DNA from: Catellatospora citrea
GTDB taxonomy: Bacteria > Actinomycetota > Actinomycetes > Mycobacteriales > Micromonosporaceae
Assembly (NCBI RefSeq): GCF_003610235.1
Contig: NZ_RAPR01000001.1
Coordinates: forward strand, 4,278,001-4,342,000
Reading direction: 5' to 3'
Length of the DNA: 64,000 bases
This document shows, piece by piece, positions 1 to 7,578 of this stretch. Every line of letters starts with the position of its first letter. Within the stretch, counting starts at the first letter, position 1. The notes beneath the pieces are model-generated. The model ran no database searches, was not told where the DNA came from, and saw only the letters and a program-made list of their open reading frames with translations. A program made the translations under genes and the position numbers.

Positions 1-188
1 AACTGTTCGCGCAGGTGCTCGAACCAGGCGGGGTGGGTGACATCGCCGGTGCCGAGCAGGGCCACGCCCTTGCGCCGTGCCCACCAGGCCAACGTGGGCA
101 GGTCGAGGTCCTTGCTGCACGCACGCGAGTACCGCGAGTGGATATGCAGATCAGCAGTCCAGACGGGGGGCACGCAGCATCCTGACAT
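1..188 (-). CDS. EndoQ-like PHP-domain protein (5' part only)
   Basis: Only the first 62 codons lie in the window; the rest runs off the left edge. The visible N-terminus has the PHP-type metal motif DLHIHSRYS, then SRACSKDLDLPTLAWWARRK and LLGTGDVTHPAWF. That arrangement is what I know from the endonuclease Q / UvrD-associated PHP family, whose members nick DNA at deaminated bases. Start ATG at 188 is chosen; an in-frame GTG at 173 is an alternative. It follows the metallophosphoesterase gene on the same strand after about 50 bases, so it may be the last member of the moaA-moaD transcript. The assignment rests on the N-terminus alone. Confidence 0.7.
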   Translation of the reverse strand, partial: MSGCCVPPVWTADLHIHSRYSRACSKDLDLPTLAWWARRKGVALLGTGDVTHPAWFEHLREQ

Positions 189-238
189 GCCCGGCCCGTC
201 CGGCGGCACCCGCCACGCGCGTCCGTGAGAGTTGTTAC

Positions 239-1618
239 CTACATCGCGCGCAGTTCCACCAATGTGATATCCGGCGGCGCGCCGACCCGCACCGGCGGGC
301 CCCAGAAACCGGCGCCGTTGGTCACGTACACCTGGGTGCCGTCGACCTCGCCGAGGCCCGAGATGACCGGCTGCTGCAGGGCCGCGATCAGGTTGAACGG
401 GACCATCTGGCCGCCGTGGGTGTGCCCCGACAGCTGCAGGTCCACGCCGTGCTTGGCGGCCTCGAACGCCTGGATCGGCTGGTGCGCGAGCAGCACCACG
501 GGCTTGCCCGGGTCCCGGCCGTCCAGCGCCTTGCCGAAGTCCGGCCCGCCCTCGCCGAGGTTTCCGCCGCTGACGTCGTTGACGCCGGCCAGGGTCAGCC
601 CGCGGATGTCCAGCCGCTCGTTCTGCAGCGGCCGCATGCCCAGGCGCTCGACCTCGACGAGCCACTCCTCGGCTCCGGAGAAGTACTCGTGGTTGCCGGT
701 GACGAAGTACGCGCCGTCGCGCGCGCGCAGCTCGGCCAGCGGCGCGGCCTCGTCGCCCAGCTCGGCGACGCTGCCGTCGACCATGTCGCCCGCGACGGCG
801 ATCAGGTCGGCGTTCATGCCGTTGATCGAGCGGACGATGCGGCGGCTGTGCTCGATGCCGGTCAGCGGGCCCAGGTGGATGTCGCTGACCAGGGCGATCT
901 TGTAGCCGTCCATGCTGCGCGGGAGCTTCGCCAGCGGGATCTGCACCCGCTTGAGCACCGGGTCGCCGAGCGCGGTCTTGACGCCGTACGCGGTGATGCC
1001 GGTCGCGGTCAGCCCGGCGAAGATCGCCGCACTGCGCGCGATGAGCAGCCGCCGGCTCGGGTCGGCCGGCCCGCCGCGCGCCGGTTCGGTGCCTGATCCA
1101 CCGACTTGCCCGGCACTCGTTGCCTTCGGGCTCTCGCTTTCGCCCACCTGCCCGGCAACTCCGGTGACCTTGGCCGGGCTCTCGGCCGCCGGGGGCAGGC
1201 CGGGCTCGGCGAGCAGGGTCTGCGACCCACCCGACCCGGTGCCCGTCGCGGCGGGGACCGTCGCGACGACGGAGTCGGCCGCGACCGGGGTCGGGGCGAC
1301 GCCGCGGCGGGCCCAGGTGCGGTTGGCGATCACGCGGGGGATCTCCAGCACCAGCAGCGTGACCAGCAGGTAGAACAGGACGGCCAGCCACATGTAGCCG
1401 ACCAGTGGGATGACCCAGGACGCCTTCGCGCCGATCGCCCGCGGCACGATGAACGCCGCCAGCAGCGCCGCCGCCAGCGCGATGATCGCCACGGCGCCGA
1501 CCCGGCGGCCGCGCTTCGTCGTGGTCGTGTCCTTGACCAGGCGCTTGTACAGGTACCAGTGGATCGGGCCGACGACGATCAGCACCATGCTGAAGAACAT
1601 CAGCGCTTGCAGCACCAC
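239..1618 (-). CDS. membrane metallophosphoesterase (YkuE-like)
   Basis: This 459-residue protein has hydrophobic helices near residues 4-20, 40-60 and 68-92, a Gly/Ser/Pro-rich linker (about 105-185), a further helix near 192-213, and a C-terminal calcineurin-like phosphoesterase domain. Metal ligands are visible: D246 and H248 in SDIHLG, D278 in GDMVDG, N309-H310 in GNHEY, H379, and H399/H401 in SGHTHGGQ. The family hydrolyses phosphomono- or diesters, often on lipids or nucleotides; the substrate is not evident. The catalytic domain probably faces outward, but topology is inferred. GTG start at 1618 has AAAGGA upstream. It begins 13 bases after moaD ends and is probably cotranscribed with it. 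Confidence 0.85.
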   Translation of the reverse strand: MVLQALMFFSMVLIVVGPIHWYLYKRLVKDTTTTKRGRRVGAVAIIALAAALLAAFIVPRAIGAKASWVIPLVGYMWLAVLFYLLVTLLVLEIPRVIANRTWARRGVAPTPVAADSVVATVPAATGTGSGGSQTLLAEPGLPPAAESPAKVTGVAGQVGESESPKATSAGQVGGSGTEPARGGPADPSRRLLIARSAAIFAGLTATGITAYGVKTALGDPVLKRVQIPLAKLPRSMDGYKIALVSDIHLGPLTGIEHSRRIVRSINGMNADLIAVAGDMVDGSVAELGDEAAPLAELRARDGAYFVTGNHEYFSGAEEWLVEVERLGMRPLQNERLDIRGLTLAGVNDVSGGNLGEGGPDFGKALDGRDPGKPVVLLAHQPIQAFEAAKHGVDLQLSGHTHGGQMVPFNLIAALQQPVISGLGEVDGTQVYVTNGAGFWGPPVRVGAPPDITLVELRAM

Positions 1619-1631
1619 GGGGGTTTTCCTT

Positions 1632-1880
1632 TCACCCGCCGGCGAAGGGCGGGAGCACGTCCACGGTCGCGCCGGACGGCAGGGGCGCGCGGCGATCGTG
1701 CCACGCTAGCCCGTCAACCAGAAAGCTGGCTGAAAGCAGCACCCGGCTCAGGGCGTCCCCGTGCGCCGCGCCGAGCTCTTTGATCAACTGTGTCAGGTCC
1801 TGCCCGGCGGGCAACTGCTCCTCGGTGACCCCGGCGGCAGCGCGCGCTCCGGCGAAGTAGCGGATCGTCAGCACAGTCAT
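1632..1880 (-). CDS. moaD: molybdopterin synthase sulfur carrier subunit MoaD
   Basis: This 82-residue ubiquitin-fold protein begins MTVLTIRYFAGAR and ends VDVLPPFAGG. The C-terminal Gly-Gly is the site where sulfur is carried as a thiocarboxylate for molybdopterin synthase. Start ATG at 1880 overlaps the moaA stop by four bases (ATGA), indicating translational coupling. A longer reading frame upstream exists but lies inside moaA. The large subunit MoaE is not in this window. Length and motif fit the family well. Confidence 0.9.
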   Translation of the reverse strand: MTVLTIRYFAGARAAAGVTEEQLPAGQDLTQLIKELGAAHGDALSRVLLSASFLVDGLAWHDRRAPLPSGATVDVLPPFAGG

Positions 1881-2881
1881 CCTCCGATAGCGGACATCGG
1901 GCGGTCCGGCTGCAGGAACGACGGGTCGTCGATGCCGTGGCCGGGCAGTTTGCCCCACATCGCCTCGCGCCAGCGCACGGCGATCTCCTCATCATCGGCT
2001 CCGCCGCGCAGCAACCCGCGCAGATCGGTCTCCCCGGTCGCGAACAAGCAGTTGCGCACCTGGCCGTCGGCGGTGAGCCGGGTCCGGTCGCAGTCGCCGC
2101 AGAACGGCCTGGTCACCGAACCGATCACGCCGACCTTCGCCGGGCCGCCGTTCACCAGCCAGGTCTCCGCGGGGGCGCCGGCCCGCTCGGCCGGGTCGGG
2201 GCTGAGGTCGAACTCGGCCTCCAGCGACGCCAGGATCTCCGCAGCGGTGATCATCTGCTCGCGGCTCCAGCCGTGCTGGGCGTCCAGCGGCATCTGCTCG
2301 ATGAAGCGCAGCTCGTAGCCGTGCGCCAGGGCGAAGCGGAGCAGGGCCGGCGCCTCGTCGTCGTTGATCCCGCGCAGCAGCACCGTGTTGAGCTTCACCG
2401 GGGTCAGCCCGGCCGCGGCGGCCGCGGACAGCCCGTCGATCACCTCGTCGAAGCGGCGGCGCAGCGCGATCGCGGCGAACCGCTCGGGGTCGATGGTGTC
2501 CAGCGAGACGTTGACCCGGTCCAGCCCGGCGTCGCGCAGCGGCACGGCCAGCCGGGCCAGCCCGATGCCGTTGGTGGTGACGGACAGCTTCGGGCGCGGG
2601 GTCAGCGCGGCGCTGCCCGCGACGATGCCGACGATGCCGGGACGCAGCAGCGGTTCGCCGCCGGTGAAGCGCACCTCCTCGACGCCGAGCCGGGTCACCG
2701 CGACCGTGATCAGCCGCAGCACCTCGTCGTCGGTGAGGATCTCCTGCTTGGGCAGCCAGGGCAGCCCTTCCGGGGGCATACAGTACGAACAGCGCAGATT
2801 GCAGCGATCCGTCAGTGAGACCCGCAGATCCACGGCACGGCGTCCGTACCGGTCGATCAAGCCTGCTTTGGCAGAGGTCAC
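1877..2881 (-). CDS. moaA: GTP 3',8-cyclase MoaA
   Basis: MoaA is a radical-SAM enzyme that converts GTP to the cyclic precursor of molybdenum cofactor, acting with MoaC. The 334-residue product carries the N-terminal radical-SAM cluster motif CNLRCSYC (C27, C31, C34), a GGEP motif after FTGGEPLLR, a C-terminal second cluster in FCGDCDRTRL and RNCLF, and the terminal Gly-Gly needed for activity in the family. Start is GTG 2881; its ribosome-binding site is weak, so a slightly later start is possible. It is the first gene of an apparent moaA-moaD-phosphoesterase transcript. Confidence 0.95.
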   Translation of the reverse strand: MTSAKAGLIDRYGRRAVDLRVSLTDRCNLRCSYCMPPEGLPWLPKQEILTDDEVLRLITVAVTRLGVEEVRFTGGEPLLRPGIVGIVAGSAALTPRPKLSVTTNGIGLARLAVPLRDAGLDRVNVSLDTIDPERFAAIALRRRFDEVIDGLSAAAAAGLTPVKLNTVLLRGINDDEAPALLRFALAHGYELRFIEQMPLDAQHGWSREQMITAAEILASLEAEFDLSPDPAERAGAPAETWLVNGGPAKVGVIGSVTRPFCGDCDRTRLTADGQVRNCLFATGETDLRGLLRGGADDEEIAVRWREAMWGKLPGHGIDDPSFLQPDRPMSAIGG

Positions 2882-3016
2882 CCCACGAACCTATCGCGTC
2901 GCCATCCGAATGCGCGGCCCAGCGCCACCTGGCAGGATCGCCGCCGCGTGCACGAGCTCGTCTTCGCCATCCCCGCCCACGAATCCGAGCCCACCGACCC
3001 CCGCCTGTAGCGCGTG

Positions 3017-3074
3017 CAGTTTCGGGGAAACTGCGGCTTCATCGTCTGCCGAAGCAGCAGTTTCCCCGAAACTG
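3017..3074. repeat. 58-bp nested palindrome
   Basis: Two perfect 18-base arms (3017-3034 and 3057-3074) are reverse complements around a 22-base spacer. Each arm is itself a hairpin, CAGTTTC-GGG-GAAACTG. The element lies between the 3' end of the fructosamine kinase gene and the start of moaA, both on the minus strand, so it may end the upstream kinase transcript. There is no T run, and it is bulkier than an ordinary terminator. Confidence 0.75.
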
Positions 3075-3082
3075 TCGCCGCG

Positions 3083-3985
3083 TCAGGCGGTGAGGCGGAG
3101 GCAGGCCGCGGTGGTGTCGCGGACGCCGGGGGCGAAGGCGGCGCCGAACAGGGCGGTGTGGAGCAGGTACATGGAGAGCTGGTGCAGCGGGACGCGGTCG
3201 GTCCAGCCGGCGGCGGGCGGCCAGGCTTCGGCGTACGCGGCGAGGATCCGGTCGAGGAACGGCGCGCCGCCCCACAGCCGCAGGTAGGCGAGATCGGTCT
3301 CGCGGTGGCCGCCGTGCGCGGCCGGGTCGACCACCCGGCACCGGCCGTCCGCACCCCACAGCAGGTTGCCGGTCCACAGGTCGCCGTGGATGCGGGCGGG
3401 CGGCTCGTCGCCGCCGACCCGGCCGAGACCGGCCAGGACCCGTTCGACGCGGGCGGTGTCGGCCGGCTCCAGCGCGCCCCGGTCCACCGACAGCCGCAGG
3501 TAATCGGCGAGCCTGCGCTCGCCGTACCACTCGTGCCAGGGGCCGGGGTGCGGCGTGTTGTCCATCGGGGCGGAGCCGTGGAACCCGGGCCAGGGTGCGC
3601 CGAACGCGGCCGCCCCCGCGCGGTGCAGCCCGGCGAGTGCCCGGCCGAACTCCTCGGCTGCGGCGGCCGACGGCTGCCCGTGCTCGATCCATGCCATGCC
3701 GAGCAGGTCGGGGGTGTCGACCAGCACCTCGGGCACCGCGACCGTGCCCGTCTCGGCGAGCCAGCGCAGGCCGTTGGCCTCGGCGGCGAAGAAGCCGTCC
3801 GGTGCCCGCCCGCCCGTCTCGGGCCACGACTTGGTGAAGATCGACTCGCCGTCGTCGAAGGTCAGCCTGCTGGTGTGGCAGATCGAGCCGCCGTCGACGG
3901 GCGTCTCCCGGATCCGCTGATGGTGCAGGAAGGTCGGCAGCAGGTGCGGATGCGCGCGCAGGTAGGCCAGGTCCACGGGTCCCAT
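3083..3985 (-). CDS. fructosamine/ketosamine 3-kinase family protein
   Basis: This 300-residue protein belongs to the aminoglycoside-phosphotransferase-like fructosamine kinase family, which phosphorylates sugar adducts on proteins or free amines so that they fall off (deglycation). Visible are an N-terminal nucleotide-binding region, the catalytic loop HGDLWTGNLLW with its Asp and Asn, and VVDPAAHGGHRETDLAYL, the DxD/DPA segment typical of the family. ATG 3985 (MGPVDLAYLRAHPH) is chosen because the longer open frame upstream has low-complexity, non-conserved residues. It stands alone, flanked by palindromes on both sides. Bacterial substrates of the family are mostly unknown. Confidence 0.88.
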   Translation of the reverse strand: MGPVDLAYLRAHPHLLPTFLHHQRIRETPVDGGSICHTSRLTFDDGESIFTKSWPETGGRAPDGFFAAEANGLRWLAETGTVAVPEVLVDTPDLLGMAWIEHGQPSAAAAEEFGRALAGLHRAGAAAFGAPWPGFHGSAPMDNTPHPGPWHEWYGERRLADYLRLSVDRGALEPADTARVERVLAGLGRVGGDEPPARIHGDLWTGNLLWGADGRCRVVDPAAHGGHRETDLAYLRLWGGAPFLDRILAAYAEAWPPAAGWTDRVPLHQLSMYLLHTALFGAAFAPGVRDTTAACLRLTA

Positions 3986-4159
3986 TCTGAGCCGTCGGCC
4001 GGGTGCCGTCTCGCGGGCGTGCCGTCCGCCGCCCGGCCGTCCCCTGAACGCGCCCCCGGCAACGATTTCCGGGAATCTGCGGTGACCGACGTGCGAGCTG
4101 CCTGGGCGGCCTTCCGTGGATGAAACGACGGTCCCGGCCGGTCCAGGGCGGAGCATGCG

Positions 4160-4195
4160 GCGGTGACACCGCGTTTTCCCGGAACAGGCGGTGTC
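4160..4195 (-). terminator. alternative hairpins after the DUF4192 gene
   Basis: GCGGTG-A-CACCGC (4160-4172) can pair with itself, while GACACCGC (4165-4172) can instead pair with GCGGTGTC (4188-4195). The two structures exclude each other. The site is about 30 bases past the DUF4192 stop in the minus direction, and 175 bases before the fructosamine kinase start. A terminator or attenuator is the simplest reading. The rest of 3986-4225 shows no gene. Confidence 0.45.
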
Positions 4196-4225
4196 GGGAT
4201 CGAAACCGCGCCTTCCGAAGGGCGC

Positions 4226-5329
4226 CTACCTCGCGGGCCAGGGACCGACGCTGCCGGGCGGGATGGCGTGCTCCAGCGCCTCGACGAGCAGGTGCGCCAG
4301 TGTGTACGCGGGGTCGGCCAGCAGCGCCCGGCGCAATGCCGCGCCGGCCAGCACGCCGTTGCCCGACCGCCATGCGCACCAGGCCAGCAGGCTCGCGATC
4401 GGTGCGAGCAGCGCCGGCTCACCGCGCCGGGTGAGGTCCATCCAGAGGTCCAGCTGCCAGGGCTCGGTGTCGGTCAGCTGCCAGGCATGGTCCCGGCAGC
4501 GCAGGTCCAGCAGGAGCACCGTGAGCCAGGCAGCCTGGTCGTCATCGAGCCGCCCACCCGCCTCGGCGACGCACAACGCATGCTCGACGGCGGCCGTCCC
4601 GGCTCGCACCAGCCTGTCGTCGGCCGTCTCTTCGGCCATCCCGCCGGACCCGCCGGATCTACCGGAACCGCCCGACCTGGCAGAACCGCCCGACCTGGCG
4701 GACCCGCCGGCATGGCCGGTCGCGCCGGGAGCGTCGCGGCGGGGCTCGGCGGCGCCGTCATGCAGCAGCGCGGCGAGCCGTTCCTCGGCGCGGTCCACGG
4801 CCTGCGCCATCGCGATCGCGGCCAGCCCGCCGACGGGCTCGACCAGCTGTTCGACCGCGGCCCGGTCGGGCTGCGCGACCAGTCCCTGATAGGTGGCGAT
4901 CGCGGCCGCGGCGGTCCGGCTGAGGTCGAACGGGGCCCCCTCGGGCGGCGTACAGTCGTCGCACTGCAGGCAGTGGTAGCGGTCGCCGGCGTGCAGCAGC
5001 ACCTCGCGCACGTGGTAGCCCTGGGCGTCGAGGGCGTCGGCCACCTCGCGGGTCGCGTCGGCCGCGGCCGGGTCGGGCCCGTAGCCGACGAGCAGCACCG
5101 AGGTGATCGCGGCTCGTCCCCGGCCTGCCGTGGTGAGTAGCCCGCCGAGCCGGCGGGCCGTCTCGGCGGGGGGCTGCCCGAGGTCGGCGCGGGCGGCGAC
5201 GCCGATCCGCCGGTCCGTCAGGCCGAGCACGACCACGCTGTCCGCCGGGTGGAAGCCGAGCAGGTAGGGCACGTAGCCGAGCAGGTCCGCGCGCTCGGTG
5301 AGGGTGTAGGTCGGAGAGTCGGTCGTCAT
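4226..5329 (-). CDS. DUF4192 domain-containing protein
   Basis: The product (367 residues) starts MTTDSPTYTLTERADLLGYV and continues with LGFHPADSVVVLGL, the signature opening of the DUF4192 family, common in actinobacteria and of unknown function. A central low-complexity stretch of Gly/Ser/Arg repeats (GGSARSGGSARSGGSG) separates two alpha-helical halves; its DNA is a tandem repeat near 4640-4710. Start ATG 5329 has GGAGG nine bases upstream. A palindrome (5380-5410) sits between it and the divergent mobA gene. No catalytic motif is evident. Confidence 0.85.
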   Translation of the reverse strand: MTTDSPTYTLTERADLLGYVPYLLGFHPADSVVVLGLTDRRIGVAARADLGQPPAETARRLGGLLTTAGRGRAAITSVLLVGYGPDPAAADATREVADALDAQGYHVREVLLHAGDRYHCLQCDDCTPPEGAPFDLSRTAAAAIATYQGLVAQPDRAAVEQLVEPVGGLAAIAMAQAVDRAEERLAALLHDGAAEPRRDAPGATGHAGGSARSGGSARSGGSGRSGGSGGMAEETADDRLVRAGTAAVEHALCVAEAGGRLDDDQAAWLTVLLLDLRCRDHAWQLTDTEPWQLDLWMDLTRRGEPALLAPIASLLAWCAWRSGNGVLAGAALRRALLADPAYTLAHLLVEALEHAIPPGSVGPWPAR

Positions 5330-5379
5330 GTGCGGGAGCCTCCCCGGCGCCGCGCGACGGGGACAGCGATGATCGCTAG

Positions 5380-5410
5380 CCTGTGGATGACACGCCGGTT
5401 CATCCACAGG
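5380..5410. promoter_or_regulatory. palindromic operator-like site between DUF4192 gene and mobA
   Basis: CCTGTGGATGA (5380-5390) and TCATCCACAGG (5400-5410) form a perfect 11-base inverted repeat with a 9-base spacer in the divergent intergenic region. Each arm contains a nine-base word one mismatch from the DnaA box TTATCCACA. The spacing suits a dimeric regulator or paired DnaA contacts; this is inference. Confidence 0.5.
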
Positions 5411-5425
5411 GCGGGGAGCGAGCAG

Positions 5426-6061
5426 ATGATCTCGTACGCGGCGATGGTGCTGGCCGGGGGCGCTGCCCGCCGGATGGGCGGGGTCGCCAAACCGCTGCTG
5501 CCCGTCGGCGGGGTGCCGATGCTGCGCCGGGTGCTCGCCGCGGTCGCCGAGGCGAGCGCACTGGTGGTCGTCGGGCCGCCGGAGCTGGCCGCCGAGCTGC
5601 CGACCGGAGCCGTGCTGACCCGCGAGGACCCGCCCGGCGGAGGGCCGGTCGCGGCCGTCGCCGCCGGTGTGGCGGGTCTGCCGGAGATCGGCGGCACCGG
5701 CCGGGTGCTGGTCGTCGCGGCGGACCTCCCCTTCCTGACCCGGGACGCGGTGGCGGCGCTGCTCGCGGTGGACGCGGACGTGGTGATGTTCACCGACGCG
5801 GACGGCCGCCGGCAGCACCTGTGCGCGGCGTGGCGGCTGGACGCGCTGCGGGCCGCGCTGCCCGCGGAACCGCACGGGGCTCCGATGCGGGTGTTGCTGG
5901 CGCAGGTCGACGTGGCCGAGGTGCCGTGGGCCGGCGCCGGACCCGCGCCGTGGTATGACTGCGACACCCCGGACGAGCTGCGGCAGGCGGAGGCCGTGGA
6001 CGAGTTGGCCGGTTCGGCGCGCGGTCAGGGGCGACCGGACCACCTGGATGCGCCGTCGTGA
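5426..6061 (+). CDS. mobA: molybdenum cofactor guanylyltransferase MobA
   Basis: MobA attaches GMP to molybdopterin to form the bis-MGD cofactor used by DMSO-reductase-type enzymes. The 211-residue product shows the nucleotidyltransferase motif LAGGAARRMGGVAKPLLPV, then EDPPGGGPVAAV and the acidic metal site AADLPFLTRDAV. ATG 5426 with GGGAG upstream is chosen over the longer frame, which would read through the palindrome and the divergent promoter. The DUF6457 gene follows after 27 bases. Its presence near moaA-moaD supports a local cofactor-synthesis cluster. Confidence 0.9.
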   Translation: MISYAAMVLAGGAARRMGGVAKPLLPVGGVPMLRRVLAAVAEASALVVVGPPELAAELPTGAVLTREDPPGGGPVAAVAAGVAGLPEIGGTGRVLVVAADLPFLTRDAVAALLAVDADVVMFTDADGRRQHLCAAWRLDALRAALPAEPHGAPMRVLLAQVDVAEVPWAGAGPAPWYDCDTPDELRQAEAVDELAGSARGQGRPDHLDAPS

Positions 6062-6088
6062 GGACGACGCGCGCGGCGAGGAGTAGTC

Positions 6089-6334
6089 ATGGGCGTGGAC
6101 CTGCATGAGTTCACCGAGGCGGCCTGCGCCGAGCTGGGCGTGCCCCGCACGGACGTGGACGTGACGATGGTGCTGGACCTGGCCCGGGAGGTGGCGCACC
6201 ACGCGGTCCGGCCCGGTGCGCCGGTCGGCGCGTACCTGCTGGGGCTGGCGGTCGGGCGCGGCGGCGACCCGCAGGAGCTGGCGGCCCGGCTGACCGGCCT
6301 GGCCCACCGCCTCGCCGCCGCCGATCAGGACTGA
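6089..6334 (+). CDS. DUF6457 domain-containing small protein
   Basis: This 81-residue helical protein has the pattern VDVTMVLDLAREVAHHAVRP and GAPVGAYLLGLAVGRGG. I recognise it as the DUF6457 family, which in actinobacteria is repeatedly found next to mobA or other molybdenum genes. Its function is unknown. GAGGAG lies five bases before the ATG. Placement 27 bases after mobA suggests one transcript and a role in cofactor or molybdoenzyme maturation (inferred from context). Confidence 0.8.
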   Translation: MGVDLHEFTEAACAELGVPRTDVDVTMVLDLAREVAHHAVRPGAPVGAYLLGLAVGRGGDPQELAARLTGLAHRLAAADQD

Positions 6335-6489
6335 CGCCGCCGACCCGCGGGTGGGCCGCGCAAGGATGTGGACGGTCGAAAGGCCGACTACGCGAATGTG
6401 CTTCCGGTCGGTAGTGTCTCGGTGACAGAGAACCCAGGTTTGTCCGACGGCGTGCCGGGATAGGCCAGGTTCGACGAGGAGGCGCACCC

Positions 6490-7518
6490 ATGTCGGAACT
6501 GTCGAATCCTGGCCTGGCGGAGGCCGGGCTGCTCGACGAACCCACCACCGCGGACCTGCATGCCAAGGTCGCCGAGGCCTGGCGGGAGTTCGCCAGAGCC
6601 CTGGCCGCGGCCCTGCCGACGCTGCCGGTCGGCAGTGAACTGGAACTGGCACTGGACCCGACCGCGTCGGGCACCGGCTCCGCCGTGTACGGCGTGAGCG
6701 TGGAGTGCCTGGACGACGGCTCGCTGCAGGCGCGGGCGGTCAGCAACGCGAACCTGCCGGACGGGTTCCGGCTGGAGCGGACCGCGATCGCGGCGATGGT
6801 CGCGCTGGGCTGGTCGCCGCCGGGCGTGATGGCCGGGTCGCGGGAGAACTTCGGCATGACCGGCGCGGGCGACGGGCTCGCCAACGTGATCACGCGGACG
6901 CTGCGCGACGTGTACGGCGCCCCGCACCCTGCGTTCCTGGTCTACGAGGCGCACGACCGCGAGGAGGAGCCGGTCGCCATCGAGCCGCTGGGCACCGCGC
7001 GGCACGAGTCGACGGTGGACGCGTTCCTGCCCTCGATCGACTCGCTCGACGCCAGCGGGCTGGACCTGGGCGACCGGGTGCGCATCGTGGTCTCCGCGAT
7101 GCTCAAGTCCGACCCGGACGAGCTGCAGGTGGACGGTGACGGTGACATCGGCATCCGGGCCGGTTCGGCGATGGTGTTCGTGCGCGTCCGGGAGAACCCG
7201 CCGCTGATCGACGTGTTCTCGCCGGTGCTGACCGACATCGAGCCGACCGAGAAGCTGTTCGTGAAGCTGTCCGAGCTGACCAACCGCATGCCGATCGGCC
7301 GGCTCTACTGCACCGCCGGCACGGTCTGGGCCTCGATCCCGGTGTTCGGCCGCGACTTCCAGGCCAGCCACCTGGCCCTGGCGATCCAGGTGATGACGGG
7401 GCTGGCCGACGAGCTGGACGACCGGCTGCACGGCGAGTTCGGCGGCAAGCGCTTCTTCGGCGAGGGCGACAAGCCCGCCGGCAACATCCCCGAGGCCCGC
7501 ATCGGCCAGTACCTCTGA
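6490..7518 (+). CDS. YbjN/TY-Chap-type chaperone-like protein with GQYL tail
   Basis: The 342-residue acidic protein lacks signal peptide and membrane segments. Two alpha/beta segments, one around residues 20-130 and one around 190-325 (DRVRIVVSAMLK, MVFVRVRENPPLIDVFSPVLTDI, LFVKLSELTNRMPIGRLY), resemble the YbjN / type-III-secretion-chaperone fold grouped as TY-Chap in actinobacteria. It ends EARIGQYL. GQYL is the C-terminal motif by which the actinobacterial proteasome activators Mpa and Bpa dock on the 20S core, and the bpa gene in this same window ends identically. A proteasome-linked chaperone or adaptor role is therefore proposed, not proven. GGAGG precedes the ATG by seven bases. A strong terminator follows. 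Confidence 0.7.
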   Translation: MSELSNPGLAEAGLLDEPTTADLHAKVAEAWREFARALAAALPTLPVGSELELALDPTASGTGSAVYGVSVECLDDGSLQARAVSNANLPDGFRLERTAIAAMVALGWSPPGVMAGSRENFGMTGAGDGLANVITRTLRDVYGAPHPAFLVYEAHDREEEPVAIEPLGTARHESTVDAFLPSIDSLDASGLDLGDRVRIVVSAMLKSDPDELQVDGDGDIGIRAGSAMVFVRVRENPPLIDVFSPVLTDIEPTEKLFVKLSELTNRMPIGRLYCTAGTVWASIPVFGRDFQASHLALAIQVMTGLADELDDRLHGEFGGKRFFGEGDKPAGNIPEARIGQYL

Positions 7519-7530
7519 CCGGCTGAACTG

Positions 7531-7566
7531 AGGATCCCGGGCAGGCCGTGGCCCGCCCGGGATCCT
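7531..7566. terminator. bidirectional terminator hairpin
   Basis: Arms AGGATCCCGGGC (7531-7542) and GCCCGGGATCCT (7555-7566) pair perfectly around a 12-base loop. The hairpin lies between two convergent stop codons, so it can serve both genes. Confidence 0.85.
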
Positions 7567-7578
7567 CATGTGTGCAGG

